From positions 620,001 to 684,000 of the forward strand of contig CAWAUB010000007.1 of the NCBI GenBank assembly GCA_963785155.1: DNA of 64,000 bases. The letters run 5' to 3'. The number at the start of each line of letters is the position of its first letter. Position 1 is the stretch's first letter. The translations under genes were made by a program, and so were the position numbers. This stretch comes from DASUSH01 sp963785155 (lineage in GTDB: Bacteria; Actinomycetota; Thermoleophilia; Solirubrobacterales; 70-9). Below the pieces are notes generated by a model. It saw nothing but the letters and a program-made list of their open reading frames with translations, had not been told where the DNA came from and made no database searches. Below are positions 53,328 to 62,099 of the stretch, one piece after another.

Positions 53328-54416
53328 TTAGAGGCTGCCGCGGATCTCGCAGCGGGGAGAACCGGTATCCCGATGCGCTCCGCCCGAGCAGTTGTCCCGC
53401 TTCGGCCCGCCGTCGAGGCGGTCGTTGCCCGCTCCGCCGCGGAGTCGATCGGCGCCGCCGCCGCGCTGAGTGGAACCGCGCAGGGTGTGGTGGTCGCCGA
53501 TCAGCCGGTCGGCGTCCAGGCCGCCCTTCTCGTAGTCGGCGCCGCCGCTTCCCGAGGCTCGCCCAGCGGCCGAGCTGTCGCCGACGAGCGTGTCGATGCC
53601 CTTGCCGCCGCCGACGATGTCGTCGCCTGCCCCCGCAGCGTCGCCGCCTGGGGCGCGGCTGTCGCCGATCACCAGATCCCCGTCGTCGTCGCCGATGACG
53701 ACGTCGCTGCCGCCCCCGCGTGCATCGCCCGTGCCACTCGCGTTGCCGTCGCCGACGAGGATGTCCGAGCCGTACTCGCCGCGGACCGTGTCCCTGCCAC
53801 CGCCGACCGCGAGCGTCGGCGAGAGGCTGTCGCCGATCACCAGGTCGTTCCCTCCTCCCCCATGGGCCTCGTCGGATCCGGAGCCCGTCGCGGTGCCGGG
53901 AGCCGACGCGTCGCCGACCACGGTGTCCTCGCCGTCCCCGCCGTGGAGGTCGTCGCTGCCGCTGCCGCTCGCGTCACCGGAGGTTGCAAGGACGTCCCCG
54001 ATCACGAGGTCATCCCCGGCGCCGGCTTCGATGTAGTCGGAGCCCGTGCCGGTCACTCCGACGCCATACGAGTCGCCGATCACTGTGTCGTTGCCCTGTG
54101 CGGCGACGATCCGGTCGTGGCCGGCGCCGCCGATGATCAGGTCGTTGCCGTCTCCGGCGCAGATCAGGTCGTCGCCGAGGCCCGGCTGGATCGTGTCGTT
54201 GCCCCCGAAGACGACGATCACGTCGTTGCCGGAGGTGCCGAGCACCCGGTCGATCCCGGGCCTGCCCACGATGTTGGCGGTCACGCCAAGGCAGTCGGCC
54301 GCGGCGGCCGGCGTGGCCGAGAGCGCCAGCGAGGCCATGCATGCAGCGATGGCGAAACCGGTGAGCATCCGTGCTCTTGGAAGGCCGAGTGGGATCGGCG
54401 TCGTTGCCATGTCCAT
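53328..54416 (-). CDS. Secreted RTX-like calcium-binding repeat protein
   Basis: This 362-residue protein has a signal peptide (GFAIAACMASLALSATPAAA) and then many Gly/Asp-rich nonapeptides: GLGDDLICAGDGNDLIIGGA, GSDYIEAGAGDDLVIGDVL, GGGGNDLVIGDSLSP, GADRLRGGAGNDRLDGG. The repeats are interrupted by runs of the form GDSxxxGGxAxGxGxD that lengthen each turn. The C-terminus is RDNCSGGAHRDTGSPRCEIR. It should fold as a calcium-filled beta-roll. A Sec signal and the absence of an ABC/TolC exporter argue against type I secretion. It may be surface-bound, like the RTX-like tail of the Kelch protein. Confidence 0.85.
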   Translation of the reverse strand: MDMATTPIPLGLPRARMLTGFAIAACMASLALSATPAAAADCLGVTANIVGRPGIDRVLGTSGNDVIVVFGGNDTIQPGLGDDLICAGDGNDLIIGGAGHDRIVAAQGNDTVIGDSYGVGVTGTGSDYIEAGAGDDLVIGDVLATSGDASGSGSDDLHGGDGEDTVVGDASAPGTATGSGSDEAHGGGGNDLVIGDSLSPTLAVGGGRDTVRGEYGSDILVGDGNASGTGDARGGGSDVVIGDDDGDLVIGDSRAPGGDAAGAGDDIVGGGKGIDTLVGDSSAAGRASGSGGADYEKGGLDADRLIGDHHTLRGSTQRGGGADRLRGGAGNDRLDGGPKRDNCSGGAHRDTGSPRCEIRGSL

Positions 54417-54452
54417 CTTGAAACGCGCCCCGCACGCGGATATTACGAACGG

Positions 54453-55749
54453 CTAGTGGTGACCGCCGTGGTCTCCCCCACCACCGCCGTATCCGTCGCC
54501 GCCCCCACCGCCGCCATATCCCCCACCGCCGTCCGGGTCGTCGTAACCCCCGGAGCCGCCGTAGCCGTAGTCGTCGTGGTCGCCGTGATCGTCTTGACCG
54601 CCGCCGGAGTTGCCGTCCCAGGAGCTGCCTCCGTTCGAACCCTGATCCTCAGGCGGCGGTGGCGGGGGCGGTGGAGCGCCGCCCGAGCCGTGATCGCCGT
54701 CGTCGTCCTGCGGCGGTGGCGCACCGCCGCCATGGCCATCGTCGCCCTGCGAAGAGCCACCTGAACCACCTCCGTCCGGCGGCGAGGAGGTGAGTGCGAC
54801 CGAAGCGGTTCCGGCGCTGCGATCGCTGCTGGCAGCGCCGTTGCTTTCGTTCGAGGAGGCGCGGTCTTCAGGCTTTCCGCTGCTGTCCGCGCCGCCGCCC
54901 GTGTCCTCGCCCTGGGACGCCGCGGAGTCGTGGGTTGCCTGCGACGGGTCATGGCCAGCAGAGGTTCCCTCGGCCTGAGCGGTCGAAGCCCCGTTACGCG
55001 AGGCCCCGGCATCGACCGCGGAAGGCTGCTCCAGGTCGGTGACCGGGGTCCGCCCGGGCCCGACCGCGACCGCGGCGACGGCAACGACGGCGCCGACCTT
55101 CACGACGGTCGCACCCGTGGGCCCCGGAGCCCATCTCGAGCAGGGCCCGCATCACGGGCATCGGCAGGATGACCGCGGCACCGCTGCGCAGCGCCGCGCG
55201 GGCGCGGAAGACGAGCTGGCCGACGCCGGCCGGGCTGGTGCCCAGGCTGTCCGCGATCCGCTCGGCGCTCTCGCCACCGAGCTCGGTCCGGACGAGCGCC
55301 TCACGCTGGCCTTCGGGAAGCTCCTTCAGCTTTGCGACCACTCCGCGAACGCGTTCGCGCCGCTCGAAGATGTCCGGTGGCTGCGGGACCCCGTTGATCG
55401 TCTCGTCGAGCTCCTCGGTCGGTCGAATCCTGCGGCGCTCACTGACCGCGCCATTGCGGACGATCGTGTAGAGCCAGGCGCGGAGCGCGAGCTCGTTGTC
55501 GTCGGCGAGCATCGCCCTGTGGGCGCGGATCAGGCCGTCCTGGACGGCGTCCTCGGCGGCGTCGGCGGGAACGATCGTGCTCGCGAAGCGAACCAGCGGC
55601 GTCCGGTAGCGGCGGACGATCTCCTCGAAGGCGGCGTCATGGCCCTCGCGGGCGAGCGCGACGAGGCGGGTGTCGGTCTGGGCACGCAGAGCGAACCGGG
55701 AGATGGCTCCCGGTGCCTTGGACTGCCCCTTGTGCTCACCCGCGCTCAT
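54453..55749 (-). CDS. ECF sigma factor with C-terminal membrane helix and Gly/Ser-rich tail, frame break near 55117
   Basis: From the ATG at 55749 sigma region 2 (AFEEIVRRYRTPLVRFASTI, AEDAVQDGLIRAHRAML, ALRAWLYTIVRNGAVSERRR) and region 4 (KLKELPEGQREALVRTELGG, AERIADSLGTSPAGVGQLVF) are complete. One extra base in GTGGG (about 55114-55120) then breaks the frame. In the next frame the protein continues ATVVKVGAVVAVAAVAV, a possible short membrane helix, followed by about 200 residues of Ser/Asp/Gly/Pro (SGKPEDRASSNESNGAASSD, GGGGYGGGGGGDGYGGGGGD) ending GGHH. The uninterrupted join makes a tail that would sit outside the membrane. It lies between the RTX-like gene and an arylsulfotransferase. 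Confidence 0.78.
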
Positions 55750-55755
55750 ACCTGT

Positions 55756-55764
55756 ACCTCCTTT
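55756..55764 (-). promoter_or_regulatory. Strong ribosome binding site fixing the ECF sigma start
   Basis: AAAGGAGGT on the minus strand lies 6 bases before the ATG at 55749, near-perfect complementarity to the 16S tail. It rules out the in-frame start at 55782. Confidence 0.85.
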
Positions 55765-55801
55765 GACGTTCGACCCCCGCATAGGTAAGAACGCATCTCG
55801 A

Positions 55802-57238
55802 CTACTTTTTTAACGGCACCTGATCGTTCATTCCCTCGCGGAGCGTCTCCGTGTCGGTTTCACCGTCGACCGGGAAGGCGCGGTAGCTCCAGACCGTGCC
55901 CGCGTCGCGGTCGAACTCGAGCGCGAATGTGCGCTCCCCGCCCTCCAGTTCGCTGACGGTCCCCGTGCCGCCCCAGCTCGCGATCCAGGCGCCGTTCACA
56001 TACCGCGCCGAACCGCAGCACGGGCTGTCGGTGACCTCCGGGTCGCTGCGCGAGTCCACCAGAGTCGCCACTCCTCCCGAGATCTCGTAGCGAACGGCTC
56101 GCGGGGCGCGGCCGAGGTCGGTGCCGTTGTCGTGCAGGGTGATCGTCCCGTCGCCGCGCTCGCGGACGTCGTGCTGTGCGCCGAACAGCGACGTCCCCGC
56201 GTACGGGTCGCCGGCGACCTCGAGGGACTCCGCCCGCGGCGTCCCGCCCAGCTTCCACTCGATCGCTCCGCTCTCTCCATCGAGCCGGTAGACCGCGTCG
56301 GTGTGGCGCAGCGAGATCAGGTAGTCGCCGTTCGCCGTCTCCTCGACGGCGTTGATGTGCACGAGGTCGTAGGGCTGGCCCGAGAACCTCTCCCACCACC
56401 GCCCGGTCTCCTCGAGCCCGATGTGGTCCTTCGAGTTCCACTCCCAGAGCAGGACTCCGCTCGGGCTCACCTTCTGGATCACGGCGTCCTCGACTCGCGC
56501 CGCGCGCTCGCCGCCGTACGGGGTGGCGTTCACCCGCGTCGCCCGCTGCACGTAGGAGAGAACCAGGTAGTTGCCGTCGTCGGTCATTTGCAGGTCGTGC
56601 GGGTCGGTCGCGTGGCCGACGCTCTGCACGACCCGCTTGAGCGTGCCGTCGGGCCTGTGGATCTCGTAACCGGACTCGAAATCGGTGTCGCTCGGAAGGC
56701 TGCTTCGCGCGAAGGCGATCGAGCCGTCCTCCAGCACCTTGCCGTCGGTGGAGAGGTCATCGGGATCGGTTCGCCACCAGACCGGGACGCCGTGGCGGTC
56801 GAAGATGAAGAGGTAGTTGGGCGACGCCTGCCCGGCCATCGAGGCAGGGGTGACGACGTAGAGGTCCGAGGCCGGCTGGGAGCTGCGCTCGTACGTGTAG
56901 GTCGGGAAGTCGTCTGGCAGGCAGCGGACGTAGTAGCGATCGCGCTCGTCGCCGCGCTTCGTCTTCACTCGGACGGCCTGCCCCGGATCCAGCTTCAGGC
57001 GTCTCGACTCGGTTCCGTTGAAGTACGCGCGATCGCCGATCCGCGCCCGCGAGCGGCCCGGCGCGGAGACCTCGAGCGTGAAGCGCTCCGAGCAGGTGGA
57101 AGCCGGAAGCGTGTAGTCACTCTGATCGTCGTCGAAGCGAGGGTCGAGGCTCTCCGCCCGAAGCGCGACGCCGGCCTCGGCGCTCGCCGCCGGGCCCCAC
57201 GCGGCGAGCAACGCCGCAAGCAGGGCGAGTGCCCGCAT
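55802..57238 (-). CDS. Arylsulfotransferase (ASST) family secreted protein
   Basis: This 478-residue protein starts MRALALLAALLAAWGPAASA, a clear signal peptide. The propeller core reads YLFIFDRHGVPVWWRTDPDD, GHATDPHDLQMTDDGNYLVL, LLWEWNSKDHIGLEETGRWW, VHINAVEETANGDYLISLRH, GAIEWKLGG and FGAQHDVRERGDGTITLHDN. Paired His residues in DPHDLQ, VHINAV and AQHDV match the conserved ASST pattern, in which a His carries the sulfate. Many such homologues in actinobacteria have unknown substrates. It is divergent from the phospholipase-like gene with about 120 bases between, a shared promoter region. Confidence 0.88.
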   Translation of the reverse strand: MRALALLAALLAAWGPAASAEAGVALRAESLDPRFDDDQSDYTLPASTCSERFTLEVSAPGRSRARIGDRAYFNGTESRRLKLDPGQAVRVKTKRGDERDRYYVRCLPDDFPTYTYERSSQPASDLYVVTPASMAGQASPNYLFIFDRHGVPVWWRTDPDDLSTDGKVLEDGSIAFARSSLPSDTDFESGYEIHRPDGTLKRVVQSVGHATDPHDLQMTDDGNYLVLSYVQRATRVNATPYGGERAARVEDAVIQKVSPSGVLLWEWNSKDHIGLEETGRWWERFSGQPYDLVHINAVEETANGDYLISLRHTDAVYRLDGESGAIEWKLGGTPRAESLEVAGDPYAGTSLFGAQHDVRERGDGTITLHDNGTDLGRAPRAVRYEISGGVATLVDSRSDPEVTDSPCCGSARYVNGAWIASWGGTGTVSELEGGERTFALEFDRDAGTVWSYRAFPVDGETDTETLREGMNDQVPLKK

Positions 57239-57360
57239 GATCCGCCTGATGTCAATCCGTCCCGCGTCCAAACCCTTGTGGAGAGGACGCCGGACATCGC
57301 CATACGTCAGGACCTTTCCCGAGCGTGACGTTTGCGGCCCGCGTCCGTTCATGCGGGTGG

Positions 57361-58935
57361 ATGCGGGTACGAGGGCGAATCAGGCACAGGGCTCTGCTGC
57401 TTGCCGCGGCGAGCGCGTTCGTCGCAACGATCGCCGGCGCACCCGCCGCGCAGGGCGCGGGAATGACGACCCACGCCTGGATGGCCGAGGAGGCGATCCA
57501 GCACGTCGAGTCGCCAGAGCTGAAGGAGATTCTCGAAGCCCAGAGCCTGACCCTGATGTCGGGAGCTCAGTTCCCCGACTCCGGCTACGCCCCCGGCCTC
57601 GGGTACGGCGAGACGGCCCACTGGGAGGACTTCACGGACGCCTATGCGGCCCACATCGGCGCCAAGGCGGAATGCCAGGGGACGCTGGCCGAGCCGAACG
57701 GGCCGTGCGCGCAGCTGGTCGCTCATCTGATGGGCACCGCGGCGCACGGGATGGGCGACGAGATGTGGGACTGGCTCTTCGAGCCGACGATGGCCGACCA
57801 CGGTGAGAACCCGAGCAGCACTAGCCGCAGCCGCGTCGACGACCAGCCGGGATTCTCAGAACTTGGCTCCGGGCCCGGAGGCGCCGAACTCCAGGAGGGG
57901 CTGATCGCTGCCGAGCACGGCGCGATGGCCAACCCCCTCGGCAACCTGATCGGCTCTTCCGAATACGCGATGGACGTCGTCGCGATCAACGACCACGGTC
58001 GCACCCACTGGTCGCCGCTACCGCCACCTATCCAGGACATCCAGGCCGTCTACGCCTCGCTCGGCCAGCCGGTCCAGGCCTACGAGCTGATCGCGGGCCA
58101 TGCCTACGTCAACGCCGCCCTGGCGGGTGAGCGGCTCTCGATCGTCGAGGCGCAGAGTGTCCGCAACGACTTCGGCTACAGCGCCGCCCACATGAAGACC
58201 GATCCCGGCGGAGTCGACCACACAGCCAAGTCGATCGCCGGCTACTACGACAGCGTCTGGAAGAAGCTGAACGGAGGCAATCCGGCCCCAAAGATCGCCC
58301 AGATCACGCCCGCTCCCGGCAGCGACGGCGTTCCGGTCCGCTGGCAGCCGGCTAAGACCCAGCCCGGTCCCTTCCCGGACCGCGGCGGCGCCCGCAACCG
58401 CATCTTTGCCGCCCTCTCGAACGCCGTCGACGCCGACACGCTCACGCCCCAGACCTTCCGCCTGCTCGACTCCGACGGCAACCCGGTGCCCGCCCTCGAC
58501 GGCTTCCCGAAGGCCGGCCCCTACGGCTCGGATTCCGGCACCCACTCGATGCTCTTCTACCCGGCCGTGGACCTCGAGCCATGCGAGCTCTACACCGCCG
58601 AGATCACGACCGGCCTGCTCAACCGCAAGGGCAAGTCCCTCGCTGCTCCCTATCGCTGGAGCTTCAAGACCGAGGGAGCCTGCCCGCCGCCCGATCCTGA
58701 TCCTGAGCCGGAACCAGGGCCCGGTGGCGGTGACTCGACCATTCCCGACGTCATCCCGTCTGGGACCGGCGATTCGGGTCCCGGCGCTCTACCCGCCCTC
58801 CCCGCCCCGCCCATCAAGGGTGATCCGATCGCGCTCGCCAAGTGCCTGAAGAAGGCGCAGAAGATCGACGATCGCAAGAAGCGCCGGAAGGCCGCCAAGC
58901 GCTGCCGCGAGCGCTACGGGCCGAATTCCGACTGA
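57361..58935 (+). CDS. Secreted zinc-dependent phospholipase C-like protein with Ig-like domain
   Basis: This 524-residue protein has a signal peptide (HRALLLAAASAFVATIAGAP) and an N-terminal metal domain: GAGMTTHAWMAEEAIQHV, FPDSGYAPGLGYGETAHWED, HLMGTAAHGMGDEMWDWLF and HGRTHWSPLPPP, with the His/Asp/Glu ligands of the S1-P1 / zinc-PLC fold. A bacterial Ig-like domain (about 315-445, DADTLTPQTFRLLDSDG to GLLNRKGKSLAAPYRWSF), a Pro/Glu/Gly linker and a basic tail (KKAQKIDDRKKRRKAAKRCR) follow. It may cleave phospholipid head groups outside the cell. The start ATG is at 57361; a frame upstream to 57325 is possible. Confidence 0.8.
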   Translation: MRVRGRIRHRALLLAAASAFVATIAGAPAAQGAGMTTHAWMAEEAIQHVESPELKEILEAQSLTLMSGAQFPDSGYAPGLGYGETAHWEDFTDAYAAHIGAKAECQGTLAEPNGPCAQLVAHLMGTAAHGMGDEMWDWLFEPTMADHGENPSSTSRSRVDDQPGFSELGSGPGGAELQEGLIAAEHGAMANPLGNLIGSSEYAMDVVAINDHGRTHWSPLPPPIQDIQAVYASLGQPVQAYELIAGHAYVNAALAGERLSIVEAQSVRNDFGYSAAHMKTDPGGVDHTAKSIAGYYDSVWKKLNGGNPAPKIAQITPAPGSDGVPVRWQPAKTQPGPFPDRGGARNRIFAALSNAVDADTLTPQTFRLLDSDGNPVPALDGFPKAGPYGSDSGTHSMLFYPAVDLEPCELYTAEITTGLLNRKGKSLAAPYRWSFKTEGACPPPDPDPEPEPGPGGGDSTIPDVIPSGTGDSGPGALPALPAPPIKGDPIALAKCLKKAQKIDDRKKRRKAAKRCRERYGPNSD

Positions 58936-60099
58936 TCGTGCGAACGGTGGCGTCCGCCGGGAGCCAGCACCGCGATGCCGATGATCGCCGCAATGAGCGA
59001 TCCGGCAAAGACGCCGGTCTTCGCTCCGTAGAGCAGCGTTGTCTCGGTAAAGGCCAGCGGCGCGATGAAGAGCGAGACCGTGAAGCCGATTCCGGCCAAC
59101 GCCGCGAGCCCCAGCAGCGAGCGGCGGTCGACGCCCTCCGGCAGCCGTCCGATCCGGAGCTTGAGCGCGGCGAACGATGCGGCGGTAACACCGATGAACT
59201 TGCCGACCACCAGCCCGACCGCCACCGCCAGAGCGATGCGCCGAGCGTCCGGGATCATCGAGCGAGTCGCCGCCGAGCGCGATCCCAGCATTGGCCAGCG
59301 CGAAGAGGGGAAGGACGACGAAGCTCGAGAAGGGATGTATTCGGTGCTCGAGCTCTTCCAGGACTTGGCGCCCTCGCACCGGGGCGGCGGGCACCATCAA
59401 GGCCAGCGCCACGCCCGCGAGCGTGGCGTGGATCCCCGACTCGAACGTCGCCACCCACACGACGAGAACCGGCAGGATGAAGATCCACCAGCGGAGGATG
59501 CCCGCGCGAAACAGGGCCGCAACGGCCGCAAGGCCGAAGGCCGCCAGGACCAGCCAGCCGGGAGCAAGGTCGGCGGTGAACGCGACCGCGATCACGCAGA
59601 TCGCAGCGACGTCGTCGACGACCGCGAGCGTGACCAGGAAGAGCTTCGCTCCCGCCGGCACCCTGTCCCCCAGAACCGCGAGCACGGCGATCGCAAAGGC
59701 CGCGTCGGTGGCCATCGGGATACCCCAACCATCGGCCGGCTCGCCTCCTCCGGCGACAGCGAGATAGACGAGCACCGGGACGACGACGCCTCCCAGCGCC
59801 GCCAGGATCGGCAGAGCCGCGGCCTTCGGATGTCGCAGCTCGCCGCGAAGGATCTCCCGCTTGACCTCCAGCGTGATCAGGAAGAAGAAGACGGCCATGA
59901 GGCCGTCGTTGACCCAATGGCCGAAGTCCTCGGTGATCGACGCGTCTCCGATGCCGAGCCGCAGGTCGGTATCCCAGAACGACTCGTAGCCGCTGATGTC
60001 CCCGACGTTGGCCCAGATAAGCGCCAGGGCGGCGGCGGCCAGGAGGGCGAATCCCCCAACCTGCTCGTCGCGCAGATACTCGGAGGGATTCGTGATCAG
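58914..60099 (-). CDS. nhaA: Na+/H+ antiporter NhaA, frame break near 59252, probable CTG start
   Basis: This inner-membrane antiporter exchanges Na+ for H+. Segments include NPSEYLRDEQVGGFALLAAA, HWVNDGLMAVFFFLITLEVK, WGIPMATDAAFAIAVLAVLG, VTLAVVDDVAAICVIAVAF (the paired Asp residues), and FALANAGIALGGDSL. After one extra base (about 59250-59254) the chain continues RRIALAVAVGLVVGKFIGVT, LAALAGIGFTVSLFIAPLAF and ends SEFGP. In the N-terminal frame there is no ATG, GTG or TTG between the nearest upstream stop and residue 1. A CTG at 60099-60097 overlaps the algH stop as CTGA and is the best start. The end overlaps the phospholipase gene convergently. Confidence 0.87.
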
Positions 60100-60650
60100 T
60101 TGAGCGACGGGTCGTCAGGCATCCGGGCGATCAGCGCGAACTGCCCGCCCTTGCGGTCGAGCACTCCGCTCCAGAGCGTCTCCGGATCGTCCGGAAACAG
60201 CTCGGCCGGGAGCGGTGGCTCGACGATCCAGGAGTCGAGCTCGAGCTCAGCCTCGAGCTGTCCAGGGCCCCAGCCGGAGTAGCCGGCGTAGAGGCGCCCA
60301 CGGCGAACCACCTCGGGCAGGTCGGAGAGATCGCGATCGGCGGCGGCGAGGCCGACATCGGCGGCCACGATCCACGCGGCCGCGTCGGGGTCCGAGAACT
60401 CGGCGAGAAGCACGATCGCATCGGGCTGGACCGGGCCGCCGACGAAGAGCGTCTCGTCCGCGGCGATCTCGGACAGCTCCGGGAGGACGTCGGAGACCTC
60501 GGTCTCGGCGGGGCGGTTGAGCACGATCCCCATCGCACCCTCGTCGTTGTGCTCGGTGATCAGCACGACCGTGCGCGCGAAGTTCGGGTCGACGAGCGCC
60601 GGGGAGGCGACGAGGAGCTTTCCGCGCAGGGTCTCCGCCGAGCTCTCCAT
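60096..60650 (-). CDS. YqgE/AlgH family protein (UPF0301)
   Basis: This 184-residue protein starts MESSAETLRGKLLVASPALV and continues DPNFARTVVLITEHNDEGAM, GIVLNRPAETEVSDVLP, LFVGGPVQPDAIVLL and RLYAGYSGWGPGQLEAELEL. These are the AlgH/YqgE family signatures; the molecular function is not well defined. It ends TGA at 60096, overlapped by the probable nhaA start (CTGA), so the two are translationally coupled. The frame is open far upstream but homology begins at 60650. It is divergent from the thioredoxin gene. Confidence 0.92.
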   Translation of the reverse strand: MESSAETLRGKLLVASPALVDPNFARTVVLITEHNDEGAMGIVLNRPAETEVSDVLPELSEIAADETLFVGGPVQPDAIVLLAEFSDPDAAAWIVAADVGLAAADRDLSDLPEVVRRGRLYAGYSGWGPGQLEAELELDSWIVEPPLPAELFPDDPETLWSGVLDRKGGQFALIARMPDDPSLN

Positions 60651-60698
60651 GGATTCGCATGATCGCAGCCGAGCGGGCTCACGGCCTACTGTTTGCGC

Positions 60699-61361
60699 AT
60701 GGTCTTCGACGTCAATACCGACGAATTCGACGAGAAGGTCGTCGGCCGCTCGCACGAGGTCCCGGTCGTGGTGGACTTCTGGGCCGAGTGGTGTGCGCCC
60801 TGCAAGCAGCTCGGCCCCGCGCTCGAGAAGGCTGCGAACGCCCGGAACGGCTCGGTCGAGCTCGCGAAGGTCGACGTGGATGCGAACCAGGCGCTCGCCG
60901 CCGGCTTCGGCGTCCAGGGGATCCCCGCGGTGAAGGCGTTCCGCGATGGCAAGGTCGTCGATGAGTTCGTGGGAGCGGTTCCCCCGGCCAAGGTGGAGGA
61001 GTTCTTCGACGGGCTCGCCCCGGCGGAGGAGGACGGGACGATCGACGAGGCGAAGGCACTGATCGCGGCTGGAGATGCGGACAAGGCGCGGGAGCTCCTG
61101 AACCCGCTCGAACACGAGTTCATCCCCGCCGGGCTGCTCGCCCGCCTGAAGCTCGAGGGTCTCGACGAGGCCTTCAAGGCTTGGGACGAGGGCAACCACG
61201 GCGACGCGCTCGAGCTGCTTCAGACGGAGATGGCCGCGGAGACCGATGAGGACAGGCGAGACCTGATCCGCCAGGTGATGGTGGCGATCTTCACGGAGCT
61301 CGGCCCAGGCGACCCGCTCGCCGCCGAACACCGCCGCCGGCTCGCGACGGCGCTCCACTAG
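60699..61361 (+). CDS. Thioredoxin-fold protein with TPR-like tail (CnoX/YbbN type)
   Basis: This 220-residue protein has an N-terminal thioredoxin domain with the active site VDFWAEWCAPCKQLGPALEK (CxxC), VQGIPAVKAFRDG (cis-Pro) and VGAVPPAKVEEFFD. An alpha-helical C-terminal half (about 115-220, KALIAAGDADKARELLNPLE to RQVMVAIFTELGPGDPLAAE) resembles the tetratricopeptide region of CnoX/YbbN. In that family the protein links redox protection with chaperone clients. Here the CAPC active site is complete, so disulfide reduction is likely too. A CcdA gene follows after 9 bases, suggesting a shared thiol-redox unit. Confidence 0.9.
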   Translation: MVFDVNTDEFDEKVVGRSHEVPVVVDFWAEWCAPCKQLGPALEKAANARNGSVELAKVDVDANQALAAGFGVQGIPAVKAFRDGKVVDEFVGAVPPAKVEEFFDGLAPAEEDGTIDEAKALIAAGDADKARELLNPLEHEFIPAGLLARLKLEGLDEAFKAWDEGNHGDALELLQTEMAAETDEDRRDLIRQVMVAIFTELGPGDPLAAEHRRRLATALH

Positions 61362-61370
61362 AGGCCGCGA

Positions 61371-62099
61371 GTGGGCGTGGATCCGGGCGTCGGGGTGCTC
61401 GCGGCCTTCGCCGCCGGCCTCGTCTCCTTCCTCTCCCCCTGCGTTCTCCCGCTGGTTCCGGGCTACCTCTCGGCGGTATCGGGCGTGAGCCCATCCGCGC
61501 TCGATGATGCCGATTGGCGCCGGGTCCTCGTCCCCAGCCTCCTGTTCGTCGCCAGCTTCTCGGCGATCTTCATTCTCTTCGGGCTCTCCGCCACCGCGCT
61601 CGGCGAGCTCCTGCGCGACAACCGCCAGACACTCGAGACGATCTCCGGGATCCTGATCATCGTCATGGGCGTGCTCTTCGTCGCCTCGGTCGCGGTGCCG
61701 AGGCTGAATCGCGAATGGCACGTCGAGGCGCTACTCGACCGGGTCGGTCGCGGCGGCCCGGTCGTCGCCGGCGCTGCCTTCGCGATCGCCTGGACGCCGT
61801 GCATCGGCCCGACCCTCGCCGCGATCCTCGCGGCCGCGGCGATCACCGAGTCGGCCGGCGAGGGCGCGCTCCTGCTCGCCTTCTACTCCGCGGGTCTCGC
61901 GATCCCGTTCATCGCCGCGGCGCTCGCCTTCTCGAAGATGACCACCGCGTTCGATGCGGTCAAGCGCCACTACGGCGTGATCGTCGGCATCGGCGGCGCG
62001 GTCCTGATCATCATGGGCGTGCTGATCCTCACCGGCGAGTTCTTCCAGCTCAACATCGAGGCCCAGAAGCTGACCCGGGAGCTCGGGCTGGACAGCTAG
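61371..62099 (+). CDS. ccdA: Cytochrome c biogenesis protein CcdA (DsbD-type)
   Basis: This 242-residue membrane protein has six helices and two half-repeats. The redox cysteine of repeat one is in GLVSFLSPCVLPLVPGYLSA and that of repeat two in AFAIAWTPCIGPTLAAILA. ASFSAIFILFGLSATALGE and LLAFYSAGLAIPFIAAALAF are further helices. CcdA carries reducing power from cytoplasmic thioredoxin across the membrane to cytochrome c maturation or secreted thiol proteins. It starts with GTG 9 bases after the thioredoxin gene, its likely electron donor. Ccs/Res genes are not in the window. Confidence 0.93.
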   Translation: MGVDPGVGVLAAFAAGLVSFLSPCVLPLVPGYLSAVSGVSPSALDDADWRRVLVPSLLFVASFSAIFILFGLSATALGELLRDNRQTLETISGILIIVMGVLFVASVAVPRLNREWHVEALLDRVGRGGPVVAGAAFAIAWTPCIGPTLAAILAAAAITESAGEGALLLAFYSAGLAIPFIAAALAFSKMTTAFDAVKRHYGVIVGIGGAVLIIMGVLILTGEFFQLNIEAQKLTRELGLDS

